Shown: positions 1 through 7,232, counted from the stretch's first letter. The stretch: DNA of 64,000 bases from Pseudomonadota bacterium (GCA_029778535.1 JAKOQB010000029.1:1-64000); one strand, 5' to 3'. Numbers and translations are program-made. The notes: generated by a model from the letters alone, not told the origin.

Positions 1-296
1 ATCTAGGCGTGCAGCTCCTTGACGATCGGCACCCGCTCGGGGTCGACGGCCTCGCCGCCGAAGACCTGGACCGCACGCTCGACGAGCTGTGCTTTCCAGG
101 CCGAGATCTGGTTCGGGTGAACCTGATAGTGCTGCGACAACTCGGCCACCGTCTAGTCGCCAGCGATGGCCGCCAGCGCGACTCGCGCCTTGAACGCGGC
201 GCTGTGATTCCTGCGGGCCTTCTTCATGCTCTGCTCCTCGGGGATCAGCCCCCTTTGCGGTTGACGGAGCAGTTCTATCACCTTAGGCGCTGTTCA
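1..296 (-). mobile_element. End of an IS3-family insertion sequence (runs off the window)
   Basis: The first ~300 bases hold the start of an IS3-type orfA on the minus strand plus its untranslated leader. The leader ends near 296 with the dinucleotide that would read TG inward on the minus strand, as IS3 elements begin. The boundary is a guess because the other end and any target duplication lie outside the window. The element abuts an attC site beginning at 316, so it appears to have landed in or beside a gene-cassette array. orfB is not visible. Confidence 0.6.
3..227 (-). pseudogene. IS3-family transposase orfA, broken by an in-frame stop
   Basis: Read on the minus strand from the ATG at 227, the protein begins MKKARRNHSAALKARVALAA-like and continues with a helix-turn-helix segment (TVAELSQHYQVHPNQISAWK), typical of the small IS3 OrfA that binds the element's ends. 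Codon 25 is TAG (153-155), where related proteins usually have a lysine. A second in-frame TAG at 3-5 comes just after KELHA, where relatives continue with their leucine zipper. OrfA is therefore inactive unless the stops are sequencing errors. The rest of the element is left of the window. Confidence 0.7.
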
Positions 297-315
297 AAAA
301 AGCGTGACCATCTCT

Positions 316-441
316 GCCTAACCCTTCGCTCAACCGGACACGCAGCGGCATGTCGCCTGGCCCGCGAAGCGCCGAGGTTATCGTTGCGCATCGCGGGCCA
401 GGCGCCACGCCGCTGCGAGCCGGTTAGCTCAAACGTTGACT
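316..441 (+). other. Integron attC recombination site (cassette boundary)
   Basis: All parts of an attC are present: R'' GCCTAAC (316-322), a 5-base spacer, L'' GCTCAACCGG (328-337), a long imperfect stem, L' CCGGTTAGC (420-428), a 6-base spacer and R' GTTGACT (435-441). L'' and L' pair perfectly apart from one extra C in L'', which is the extrahelical base that sets strand choice in real attC sites. Inside, GCAGCGGC pairs with GCCGCTGC and GCCTGGCCCGCG pairs with CGCGGGCCAGGC. The downstream gene starts 10 bases after R', as expected for a cassette. R' does not complement R'' well, but its last six bases come from the next cassette. Confidence 0.75.
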
Positions 442-450
442 CTCTGACAC

Positions 451-688
451 ATGGCACCCACCGTTGTCCGCGATGGTCAGTTCCGGCTCGTCTTCTTTTC
501 CCGCTAGGAGACGAGAATACATTCACGTTGCGCATCCTGACGGCGAAGCAAAGTTCTGGCTGACTCCCACGGTTTCGGCGGCAACCTCCATCGGGTTGTC
601 ACCGCGACAGTTGCGGGAGGCCCAGGCCGTCGTCGAGCGGCATCTTGAGGAGATTCGCCATGCCTGGAACCGTCACTTCGCCGGCTGA
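451..688 (+). pseudogene. DUF4160 protein, frameshifted (toxin-like member of a DUF4160/DUF2442 pair)
   Basis: The reading frame from ATG 451 gives MAPTVVRDGQFRLVFFSR and then hits TAG at 505. The frame one base over continues with the rest of the family: YIHVAHPDGEAKFWLTPTV, then a helix ending EEIRHAWNRHFAG at 688. Family members are about 75-80 residues and join these two parts without interruption, so a one-base indel near 505-515 has split the gene. DUF4160 genes often sit directly before DUF2442 genes, a pair treated as a probable toxin-antitoxin module; the biochemistry is not settled. The start lies just after an attC, so the pair looks like the content of an integron cassette. Confidence 0.7.
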
Positions 689-896
689 GGTCACGCACGT
701 ATCGCGCCACGGCTTCGGGTTGCTACTCGGCGGCGAGGAACTCTTCTTGCCGTTTGAGAGCTTCCCTTGGTTCAAGTCGGCCACGATCGAGCAGATCTCG
801 CATGTCGAGTGGCCGACGCAGGATCACCTCTACTGGCCGCTGCTGGACGTTGATTTGTCTGTCGCTTCCATCAGGGATCCGGCGGCCTTTCCGTGA
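660..896 (+). CDS. DUF2442 protein (antitoxin-like partner of DUF4160)
   Basis: 78 residues from ATG 660, overlapping the end of the DUF4160 frame by 29 bases, which implies translational coupling. The sequence has the DUF2442 layout: a short N-terminal strand, GFGLLLGGEELFLPFESFPWF, and a C-terminal half with HVEWPTQDHLYWPLLDVDLSV and a final DP. The upstream ATG at 645 would add five residues, but 660 matches family starts. The gene is intact although its partner is frameshifted, the state expected for a decaying toxin-antitoxin cassette in which the antitoxin outlives the toxin. A probable second attC follows 21 bases after the stop. Confidence 0.75.
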   Translation: MPGTVTSPAEVTHVSRHGFGLLLGGEELFLPFESFPWFKSATIEQISHVEWPTQDHLYWPLLDVDLSVASIRDPAAFP

Positions 897-917
897 ATGA
901 AGTCCACCAAGACCCCG

Positions 918-974
918 GGTTGACTTGTCGTTGGTGCCGACGCCCTCCGGGCGCTGCACAGCTTTACGTTGGGC
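918..974 (+). other. Probable second attC site, degenerate R''
   Basis: A 57-base element ends in R' GTTGGGC (968-974), which fits GTTRRRY exactly. Before it are L' GCACAGC (956-962) and a 5-base spacer. The left arm has GTTGGTGC (930-937) after a 5-base spacer, and the core pairs CGCCC (941-945) with GGGCG (949-953) across a TCC loop. R'' would be GGTTGAC (918-924), which lacks the conserved AAC, so the site is either decayed or misdrawn. In its favour, the DNA after R' (TTGGGCATCACAAC, then a GTG start at 1000) reads like the leader of a typical gene cassette. Confidence 0.5.
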
Positions 975-999
975 ATCACAACAAGTCGGAGAATTAACC

Positions 1000-1551
1000 G
1001 TGGCGCCCAAACCAACGCGGAGTGAGCCGAAGGCCAAGGGTGCGTCGCGCGCGGGCAAGCCGCGCAAGTCGGCCACCAAACCCAAGTCCCCGCACGGGGC
1101 GGGCGCGAAGGCCGCGCCACGTCCGGCAGCGCCGCGCCCGACCGGGCAGGCGGCCTTTCGTTTCATTGACGAGCGGATCCGGTCTCTGGGCGGCTGGCGC
1201 GCCGAGGCCGTGGCGGAGGTCCGCCGCCTGATTCACGAGGCGGATCCGGACATCGTGGAGGAGTGCAAGTGGATCAAGCCCCGCAACCCGTTGGGACTGC
1301 CGTCGCCTGTTTCCTCGTTTTTCCTCTACAACGGCAGCATGTCGATGTTCGGGCAGCGGGGTGTTGACCGGGTTTGCCGGATTGGCAAGAGCGCCCGCCG
1401 CAGCGACAACGCCGGCGGAGCCCAGGTTCGTTGGAGTTCACGGAGGCAAGTCAACGCCGAGTCCGCGCCGCTCGTCGAGCGCGGCTCGACTCAACGCCCG
1501 GCGTCGCGAACCGACGTTCGGACTTCTTCCACCCATCGGAGGCGCAGATGA
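1000..1551 (+). CDS. DUF1801-like protein with an aberrant C-terminus, possibly truncated
   Basis: GTG at 1000, 26 bases after R' of the preceding attC-like site and behind GGAG. About 45 residues of low-complexity, lysine/proline/arginine-rich leader are followed by RFIDERIRSLGGWRAEAVAEVRRLIHEADPDIVEECKW and KPRNPLG, the start of a DUF1801 domain. After about residue 100 the usual strands are not recognisable and the rest, from about 1300, is arginine-rich with no family match, so the gene is probably cut or frameshifted there. The frame stays open to 1551 and its stop overlaps the next ATG. Function of DUF1801 proteins is not established; they are frequent integron cargo. Confidence 0.45.
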   Translation: MAPKPTRSEPKAKGASRAGKPRKSATKPKSPHGAGAKAAPRPAAPRPTGQAAFRFIDERIRSLGGWRAEAVAEVRRLIHEADPDIVEECKWIKPRNPLGLPSPVSSFFLYNGSMSMFGQRGVDRVCRIGKSARRSDNAGGAQVRWSSRRQVNAESAPLVERGSTQRPASRTDVRTSSTHRRRR

Positions 1552-1934
1552 AGCGAGTCACCGGCATCGGCGGAATCTTCTTCAAGGCGCGCGATCCCGG
1601 CGCGCTGCAAGCGTGGTACCGAAAACACCTCGGCATCGACGTGCAGGACTGGGGCGGCGCGGCGTTCAGATGGACCGACGACGCCGGCAATCCCGTCAAG
1701 GGCACGACGATCTGGTCGGTCGGCGGCGGCGACGGCGACTACTTTGCGCCGGGCACGGCTCCGTTCATGATCAACTACCGCGTGGCCGATCTGGCCGCGC
1801 TGCTGCAGGCGCTGCGCGACGAGGGCTGCAACGTTCTCGACAAGACGGACGACTCCGAGTACGGCAAATTCGGCTGGGTCATCGATCCGGAGGGCAACAA
1901 GGTCGAGCTATGGCAGCCGCCCGAAAGGCAATGA
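1548..1934 (+). CDS. VOC-superfamily (glyoxalase/dioxygenase-fold) protein
   Basis: 128 residues from ATG 1548, behind GGAGG and overlapping the previous stop by ATGA. It forms two beta-alpha-beta-beta-beta units: FFKARDPGALQAWYRKHLGI in the first half and MINYRVADLAALLQALRDEG in the second, ending DPEGNKVELWQPP, the standard VOC close with its metal-ligand glutamate (E before LWQPP). The expected N-terminal metal ligand is not obvious, so a glyoxalase I activity is not assured; small VOC proteins also bind antibiotics or act as dioxygenases. It may be the last cassette of the array or the first fixed chromosomal gene; I see no attC after it. Confidence 0.8.
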   Translation: MKRVTGIGGIFFKARDPGALQAWYRKHLGIDVQDWGGAAFRWTDDAGNPVKGTTIWSVGGGDGDYFAPGTAPFMINYRVADLAALLQALRDEGCNVLDKTDDSEYGKFGWVIDPEGNKVELWQPPERQ

Positions 1935-1963
1935 GGCCGCGTTGATCACCCTGCGAGGTCATC

Positions 1964-2563
1964 ATGCCCACGCTCGAGTTCTACTTCTTCATCGGCAGCA
2001 CGTACAGCTACCTTTCGGTGACGCGCGCCGCCGATGTCGCGGCGGACCGGGGCGTGGATCTCGTCTGGCGCCCGTTCAGCGTGCGGACGCTGATGCGCGA
2101 GCAGAACAACATCCCGTTCGCCGGCAAGCCGGTGAAGATGCGCTACATGTGGCGCGACCTGGAGCGGCGGGCGCGGCGGTTCGGCATCCCGTTCGCCGGC
2201 GCGCCGCAGTACCCGGTCGACAAGGACGAGTTGGCGAACCGCGTCGCCACGCTCGCCGCCGGCGAAGGCTGGTGCCCGTCGTTCGTGCAGGCGGTGTATC
2301 GCGCGTGGTTTCTCGAGAACCGGGATCCGGGCGATCCGGCGACGCTGGCCGCGGTGCTGACCGCGCTCGGCCAGGCGCCGCAGCGCTGCCTCGCGCGCGC
2401 TGCGCAACCGGACGTGCGCGACGAGTACGCGCGCCAAACCGACCGCGCGCGCGAGCTTGGCCTGTTCGGCTCGCCCACGTTCGTCGCCGGCAACGAGATC
2501 TTCTGGGGCGACGACCGGCTCGACGATGCGATCGACTGGGTCGTTGCCGCAGGCAGTCGCTGA
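1964..2563 (+). CDS. DsbA-fold 2-hydroxychromene-2-carboxylate isomerase family protein
   Basis: 199 residues. It opens LEFYFFIGSTYSYLSVTRA, where the kappa-class GST / HCCA isomerase family carries its glutathione-contacting serine (here in the S-T-Y-S stretch). It has a long all-helical insert, and a thioredoxin-fold return ending LGLFGSPTFVAGNEIFWGDDRLDDAI, which contains the cis-proline loop (SPTF) and the family's typical C-terminus. Known relatives isomerise 2-hydroxychromene-2-carboxylate in naphthalene breakdown using glutathione. No other naphthalene gene is nearby, so a general glutathione-dependent isomerase is the safer reading. Confidence 0.85.
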   Translation: MPTLEFYFFIGSTYSYLSVTRAADVAADRGVDLVWRPFSVRTLMREQNNIPFAGKPVKMRYMWRDLERRARRFGIPFAGAPQYPVDKDELANRVATLAAGEGWCPSFVQAVYRAWFLENRDPGDPATLAAVLTALGQAPQRCLARAAQPDVRDEYARQTDRARELGLFGSPTFVAGNEIFWGDDRLDDAIDWVVAAGSR

Positions 2564-2654
2564 CGCGTATCGCGTGCGCCGGTTGATGCGGGCTTGCATC
2601 GCGCGCGTTCCTGCGGCAGGCTGCGCGCGCCCGCGCACTTGATCGGAGGTTTCC

Positions 2655-3140
2655 GTGTCCCGCATCGAGCAGAGACTGGCGCAACTCAACCTCGCGCTGC
2701 CCGCGCCGCTGCAGTTGCCGCCGGGCGCCGTGCTGCCGTTCCCGTGGGTCCGGGTGGCCGGTTCGCGCGTGCTGATATCGGGCCACGGGCCGACGAATGC
2801 CGACGGCTCGCTGGCGCAGCCGCTCGGCAAGGTCGGGCGCGAGGTCACGCAGGAGCAGGCGTACATCGCGGCGCGGCTGACGGGGCTCGCGATCCTCGGC
2901 AGCCTGAAGCGCGCGCTGGGCGACCTCGACCGCATCGCGGCGTGGACGCGCGTATTCGGCATGGTCAATTCGGCGCCCGGCTTCAACCGGCAGCCCGCGG
3001 TGATCAACGGGTTCACCGATCTGATCGTCGAGGTCTTCGGCGCCGACCGGGGCGCACACGCGCGCAGCGCGGTCGGGATGGCGGAGCTGCCGTTCGACAT
3101 CCCGGTCGAGATCGAAGGCGAGGCCGAGCTGCGGCCGTGA
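2655..3140 (+). CDS. RidA/YjgF family protein
   Basis: 161 residues from GTG 2655, behind a GGAGG-type site. This is the longer RidA subtype with an N-terminal extension (IEQRLAQLNLALP) before the core strand VLISGHGP, followed by the helix pair TGLAILGSLKRALGDLDRI and FTDLIVEVFGADRGAHARSAVGMAELPFDIPVEIEGEAEL. The arginine of ARSAVG matches the ligand-binding arginine of RidA proteins. RidA enzymes hydrolyse reactive enamine/imine intermediates released by PLP enzymes; this extended subtype is less well studied and its substrate cannot be read from sequence. Confidence 0.85.
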   Translation: MSRIEQRLAQLNLALPAPLQLPPGAVLPFPWVRVAGSRVLISGHGPTNADGSLAQPLGKVGREVTQEQAYIAARLTGLAILGSLKRALGDLDRIAAWTRVFGMVNSAPGFNRQPAVINGFTDLIVEVFGADRGAHARSAVGMAELPFDIPVEIEGEAELRP

Positions 3141-3170
3141 CGCGCTTTCCGATGTCGCGGTGAGCGCTCG

Positions 3171-3617
3171 ATGCGAGTCGACCTGGTCGCGTTCGAGGCG
3201 CACCGGCTCGACGATCTGGTCGCGCTTTGGCGCGCCAGCTTCGAGCACGGCGTCGGCATCGATGATCCGCATCCGATCGCCGAGCAGAAGGATTACTTCC
3301 TGGCGCGGGTGCTGCCACAGTACGAAGTGCGCGTCGCGCTGCTGGACCGGCAGCTCGTGGGTTTCGTCGCGGCCTCAAGCGAGTCGATCGCGCAGCTTTT
3401 CGTCCGCGTCGGATTCCTCCGCCGCGGCATCGGTGCGCAGATGCTCGCGTGGGCAAAGGCCCGATCGGTCGGCAGCCTGTGGCTGTACACGTTCGCGCGC
3501 AACCGCGGCGCGCGCGCGTTCTACGAGCGGCACGGATTCGAGCCGGTCGCGTTCGGCTTCGAGCCGAACTGGCAGCTCGACGACGTGAAGTACCAATGGC
3601 CCGCGCGGGCCGCTTGA
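3171..3617 (+). CDS. GNAT-family N-acetyltransferase
   Basis: 148 residues. The acetyl-CoA loop is visible as LFVRVGFLRRGIGAQML (the R/Q-x-x-G-x-G/A type), then the strand LWLYTFARNRGARAFYERHGFEPV, the classical last GNAT motif. Its N-terminus (FEAHRLDDLVALWRASFEHGVGI) is the usual acceptor-binding half. It starts 30 bases after the RidA gene and may share its transcript. The acetyl acceptor is unknown. Confidence 0.85.
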   Translation: MRVDLVAFEAHRLDDLVALWRASFEHGVGIDDPHPIAEQKDYFLARVLPQYEVRVALLDRQLVGFVAASSESIAQLFVRVGFLRRGIGAQMLAWAKARSVGSLWLYTFARNRGARAFYERHGFEPVAFGFEPNWQLDDVKYQWPARAA

Positions 3618-3638
3618 AGCGAATCCGGAGGAACATCG

Positions 3639-4439
3639 ATGTCGATCAAGGTCTGCCTTGCGGGCGCGACGGGCTGGGCGGGCTCGGAACTCGCGCGCGG
3701 TATCGCCGCCGCGCCGGATCTCGCGCTGCTTGCGGGCGTGTCGCGCAGCCACGCCGGCAAGGCGCTCGGCGACGTGCTCGGCGATGCGCGGCTGACCGCG
3801 CGGCTGTATGCGTCGGCAGCGGAAGCGCTGGCCGAGCCGTGCGACGTGTTCGTCGAATACACGAAGCCCGCCTCGGCGAAAGCCAACATCCTGGCAGCGC
3901 TGCAGAGGGGCGCGCACGTCGTGGTCGGCACCTCCGGGCTCACGGACGCCGATTACGCGGAGATCGACGCAGTGGCGCGGGCGCGCCGGCGCGGCGTGCT
4001 CGCGTGCGGCAACTTCGCGCTCACCGCGGTGCTGCTGCAGAAGTTCGCGGAGATCGCCGCGAAGTACATCCCGCACTGGGAGATCGTGGAGTTCGGCGGT
4101 GCGACCAAGGCCGACGTGCCGAGCGGCACCGTGCGCGAGCTGGCACAGCGCCTGTCGCGGGTCAGGACGCCGCAGGTCACGATCGCGCCAGACGCTGCGA
4201 TCGGCCCGCGCGAGACCCGCGGCGCCAACTTGGCCGGCACGCAGGTGCACGCCGTGCGCCTGCCGGGACACGTGCTCGGCGTCGACGTGCATTTCGGCAT
4301 GCCCGATCAGACGCTGACGCTGCGCCATCAGGCCGGCGGCAGCGCGCGGCCGTACGTCGACGGCGCGCTGATCGCGATCCGCAAGGTGGCGGGCTTGGTC
4401 GGCGTGCAGCGCGGGCTCGATCGCGTGCTCGACCTGTAG
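3639..4439 (+). CDS. DapB-like dihydrodipicolinate reductase homologue lacking the catalytic His pair
   Basis: 266 residues with the DapB plan: an N-terminal NAD(P)-binding fold (VCLAGATGWAGSEL, against GAxGRMG in DapB), a central FVEYTKPASAKANILAAL, VVGTSGL and NFALTAVLL, and the C-terminal substrate domain. The signature E-x-H-H-x-x-K-x-D-x-PSGT appears here as EFGGATKADVPSGT: the lysine, aspartate and PSGT are kept but both histidines are replaced by Gly/Ala. In DapB the first histidine is the proposed acid/base. The enzyme may still be a reductase, but lysine synthesis is doubtful. Neighbours (RidA, GNAT, thioesterase) give no lysine-pathway context. Confidence 0.75.
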   Translation: MSIKVCLAGATGWAGSELARGIAAAPDLALLAGVSRSHAGKALGDVLGDARLTARLYASAAEALAEPCDVFVEYTKPASAKANILAALQRGAHVVVGTSGLTDADYAEIDAVARARRRGVLACGNFALTAVLLQKFAEIAAKYIPHWEIVEFGGATKADVPSGTVRELAQRLSRVRTPQVTIAPDAAIGPRETRGANLAGTQVHAVRLPGHVLGVDVHFGMPDQTLTLRHQAGGSARPYVDGALIAIRKVAGLVGVQRGLDRVLDL

Positions 4440-4462
4440 CAGCAACGAAGGAGGAGGGCTCC

Positions 4463-4870
4463 ATGCACAGCATCGAATCGCTGCAGGCGATCATGGCGCC
4501 GCTGTTTCCGGGGCTGATGGGCATCGAGCTGAAGGAGGCAACGGCGGAGCGCGTTATCGGCACGATGCAGGTGCGGCCGGACCTGTGCACGACCGGCAAC
4601 ACCCTGCACGGCGGCGCCATCATGGCCTTCGCCGACACGCTCGGCGCGGTCGGCACGTTCCTGAACCTGCCGGCCGGCGCGCGCACGACAACGGTCGATT
4701 CGTCGACCAAGTTCATCGGCGGCGCGCCGCTGGGCTCGACGGTGGTCGGCGAGTGCACGCCTTTCCACAAGGGTCGCACGACCATGGTGTGGCAGGCGCT
4801 CGTCAAAGCGGAGAGCGGCAAGCTGTGCGCGGTCGTCACGCAGACGCAGCTCGTGCTGCCCGGCGCGTGA
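4463..4870 (+). CDS. PaaI-type hotdog-fold acyl-CoA thioesterase
   Basis: 135 residues, ATG 4463 behind GGAGGAGGG. The hotdog fold is seen in LCTTGNTLHGGAIMAFADTLGAVGTF, whose HGG-x-I-x-x-x-A-D/E pattern is the PaaI active-site helix, and in TTTVDSSTKFIGGAPLGSTVVGECTPFHKGRTTMVWQ. PaaI-like enzymes hydrolyse aromatic or short acyl-CoA thioesters, working as tetramers. Gene spacing (23 bases) suggests cotranscription with the DapB-like gene. The exact acyl group is unknown. Confidence 0.85.
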   Translation: MHSIESLQAIMAPLFPGLMGIELKEATAERVIGTMQVRPDLCTTGNTLHGGAIMAFADTLGAVGTFLNLPAGARTTTVDSSTKFIGGAPLGSTVVGECTPFHKGRTTMVWQALVKAESGKLCAVVTQTQLVLPGA

Positions 4871-4937
4871 GCGATCGTCGCAGCAGCCGTGCGCTTGCGT
4901 TCGATCCGGGTCTGAAGTTCCTGTTCGCGCGGCGCTG

Positions 4938-6035
4938 ATGACGCCCGAGGAACTCGCAAAGCCGGCCGGACGCGATTCCGCGCGTATTCGCGCGCTCGCC
5001 GGATTGCAGGACCTGTCGCCCGCGTACTTCGGCATGGTGATGGCCACCGGCATCGTGTCGATCGCCGCGCACCTGCTCGCGCTGCCCGCCGTCGCGCGGA
5101 CGCTGTTCGCGCTCAACGTCGCCGCCTACGCGGTGCTGTGGCTGCTGACGCTGCTGCGCGCGCTGCGCTACCCGCGGCATTTCTTCGCCGACATGGTCGA
5201 CCACCTGCGCGGCCCGGGCTTCTTCACGACGGTGGCCGGCACCAGCGTGCTCGGCAGCCAGTTCGTCGTGCTCGCGGCGGACGATCGCGCGGGCATCGCG
5301 CTGTGGGCCGTGGCGATCCTGCTGTGGATCGGGCTGACCTACACGATCTTCACCGGCATCACCATCAAGGCTCGCAAGCCGACGCTGGATGCGGGCATCA
5401 GCGGCGCGTGGCTGCTCGCGGTCGTCGCCACGCAGTCGATCGCGGTGCTGAGCGCGCTGCTCGCGCCGCACGTCGGGCAGCCTGGCCGGCTGGAGCTCAA
5501 CTTCCTCGCGCTGTCGATGTGGCTGTGGGGCGGCATGCTGTACATCTGGATGATGTCGCTGATCTTCTACCGCTACACGTTCTTCACGCTCGCGCCGGGC
5601 GACCTGTCGCCGCCGTACTGGATCAACATGGGGGCGATGGCGATCTCGACGCTGGCAGGCTCGCTGCTGATCATCAACTCGCCCGACGCGCCGTTCCTGC
5701 AGTCACTGCTGCCCTTCGTCAAGGGCTTCACCGTGTTCTACTGGGCCACCGGCACGTGGTGGATTCCGATGCTGGTGATCCTCGCGCTGTGGCGCCATGT
5801 GTACCGGCGCTTTCCGCTCAAGTACGACCCGCTGTACTGGGGCGCGGTGTTCCCGCTCGGCATGTACGCCGCCGGCACGCACGAGATGATCGCGGCGCTG
5901 GGCTTCGATTTCCTGCGTTTCCTGCCGTCCGTGTTCCTGTACGTGGCGCTGACAGCCTGGCTGGCGGCGTTCGCCGGTCTCGTGCGCGACCTGCTGCGCC
6001 GCGCCGGTGCGCTGCGCGCAAAGGAGAATGCGTGA
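4938..6035 (+). CDS. TDT-family (TehA/SLAC1-like) membrane transporter
   Basis: 365 residues with about ten hydrophobic segments, beginning LSPAYFGMVMATGIVSIAAHLLALP, the characteristic first helix of tellurite-resistance/dicarboxylate transporters. Later helices include YWINMGAMAISTLAGSLLI and YWATGTWWIPMLVILALWRHV. Relatives move tellurite, C4-dicarboxylates or act as anion channels (plant SLAC1). Neither a tellurite methyltransferase nor a dicarboxylate gene is next to it, so the substrate stays open. Confidence 0.85.
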   Translation: MTPEELAKPAGRDSARIRALAGLQDLSPAYFGMVMATGIVSIAAHLLALPAVARTLFALNVAAYAVLWLLTLLRALRYPRHFFADMVDHLRGPGFFTTVAGTSVLGSQFVVLAADDRAGIALWAVAILLWIGLTYTIFTGITIKARKPTLDAGISGAWLLAVVATQSIAVLSALLAPHVGQPGRLELNFLALSMWLWGGMLYIWMMSLIFYRYTFFTLAPGDLSPPYWINMGAMAISTLAGSLLIINSPDAPFLQSLLPFVKGFTVFYWATGTWWIPMLVILALWRHVYRRFPLKYDPLYWGAVFPLGMYAAGTHEMIAALGFDFLRFLPSVFLYVALTAWLAAFAGLVRDLLRRAGALRAKENA

Positions 6036-6221
6036 TGGGCGAAGCCGCCGGCGTCGGGGACCCTTGCGACGAATCGCCCGGTTTCGTCGCCTCGCACGCG
6101 GTCATGAAACTGCATCTGACGCCACCCGAAGGCGGCGCGCGATGGGTCCGGCCGCATCGTTGCTCGTCGCTTGCGCCGTGATCGTGCTGGTGAGCGTGAA
6201 GAGCGCGGCCGATCTGGTCGC

Positions 6222-6623
6222 ATGAACCGATCCGTCGCCCTGCTGCGCGGGATCAACGTCGGTCGCGCGAATCGCGTGGCGATGGCGGACCTGCGCACGG
6301 TGCTCGAGTCGCTCGTCTATCGCAACGTGACCACGCTGCTGAACAGCGGCAACGCCGTGTTCGAGGGCGGCAACGGCACCCCGGCCGCGCAGGCGGAGCG
6401 CAGTCGCGCTGCGCTCGTGCGCCTCGCGGCGCTGCGGGCGCTGGTCGGGGACGACGAGCGCTTGCAGATCGGCGCGCACGCCGCTTACCTTTGGTGCCCG
6501 GAGGGAATCGTGAAGCGCAGGGCCGGCGCCGCGCTGCTCGGCAAGCCGCCGGCCGAGACCGCCACGCGCAACCGGGCCTCCGTGCTGAAGTTCGCGGACC
6601 TGATGCGCGGGGATTTGGCCTGA
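6222..6623 (+). CDS. DUF1697 protein with an internal deletion
   Basis: 133 residues against about 175-180 for the family. The start (SVALLRGINVGRANRVAMADLRTVLESL, then LLNSGNAVF) and the end (AAYLWCPEGI, then TRNRASVLKFADL) are both clear DUF1697 hallmarks. Roughly 45 residues between them are missing, the join falling near residues 60-75. The frame is intact, so a short product is possible, but loss of the middle helices and strands makes function unlikely. The 186 bases before it hold no convincing gene. Confidence 0.6.
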   Translation: MNRSVALLRGINVGRANRVAMADLRTVLESLVYRNVTTLLNSGNAVFEGGNGTPAAQAERSRAALVRLAALRALVGDDERLQIGAHAAYLWCPEGIVKRRAGAALLGKPPAETATRNRASVLKFADLMRGDLA

Positions 6624-6662
6624 CGTATCGTTCGCGGCTCCCGCCAATGCCATCGTCCGACC

Positions 6663-6845
6663 ATGACCGCCCTGTTAGACCAGGTCACGCTGCGCGAGAT
6701 CACGTCCGAGACGGTGATTGCGGTGATCAAGCTCGCGGTGGCCGACCGCCAGAAGAACTTCGTTGCGCCGAATGCGGCGTCGCTCGCGCAGGCGCTGCTT
6801 TCCGACGACGCGTGGTACCGCTGGAACTGCCGCTGCGGGACGGTG
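6663..6845 (+). pseudogene. Fragment of a diamine-acetyltransferase-like GNAT gene
   Basis: Only the first ~60 residues remain: VTLREITSETVIAVIKLAV, NFVAPNAASLAQALL and DDAWYR, the N-terminus of spermidine/diamine acetyltransferase-like GNATs. The acetyl-CoA motif is absent and the frame runs on into unrelated sequence and then the next gene. The right limit is approximate. A remnant after a deletion is the simplest explanation. Confidence 0.6.
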
Positions 6846-6914
6846 CGGCGTCATCCGTCCGCGCGGCGCGGCCTGATACTGTATTCGCCACCTATTGGGT
6901 TGCCGGGAGCACCG

Positions 6915-7232
6915 ATGATCACCGTGATCGCGACGTTCAAATTGCCGCAGCGGCTCAGCGTGGAAGAAGCTCGCCGCATCTTCCGCAGCACCGCGCCGAA
7001 GTACCAGGGCGTGCCCGGCCTGGTGCGCAAGTACTACGTGCTGTCCGAGGACGGGCAGACCGCCGGCGGCGTCTATCTGTGGCGCTCGCGCCGCGACGCG
7101 GAGGCGCTGTACACCGACGCCTGGAAGACGTTCGTGCGCGACAAGTACGGCACCGATCCGACGCTTACGTACCTCGACTGCCCGGTCGTGGTGGACAACA
7201 CCACGCGCGAAATCGTCACGGACGCCGGATGA
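6915..7232 (+). CDS. YdhR-like mono-oxygenase-fold protein
   Basis: 105 residues from ATG 6915; the longer open frame upstream belongs to a GNAT remnant. A ferredoxin-like alpha/beta-barrel dimer protein: ITVIATFKLPQRLSVEEARRIF, APKYQGVPGLVRKYYVLSEDGQTAGGVYLW and WKTFVRDKYGTDPTLTYLDCPVVVDN match the YdhR family, whose members are small cofactor-free mono-oxygenase relatives of unknown substrate. The stop overlaps the following lipoprotein start (ATGA). Confidence 0.8.
   Translation: MITVIATFKLPQRLSVEEARRIFRSTAPKYQGVPGLVRKYYVLSEDGQTAGGVYLWRSRRDAEALYTDAWKTFVRDKYGTDPTLTYLDCPVVVDNTTREIVTDAG

Noticed and set aside
1459..1492. Third possible attC-like hairpin (GAGTC/GACTC stem with CGCTCG-T-CGAGCG inside)
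   Set aside because: The flanking GTCAAC and AACGCCC do not form an R''/R' pair with the right spacing, so I could not support it as an attC; it may be a decayed site.
6142..6225. 27-residue hydrophobic peptide before the DUF1697 gene
   Set aside because: No ribosome site and its stop overlaps the next start; it is not distinguishable from chance.
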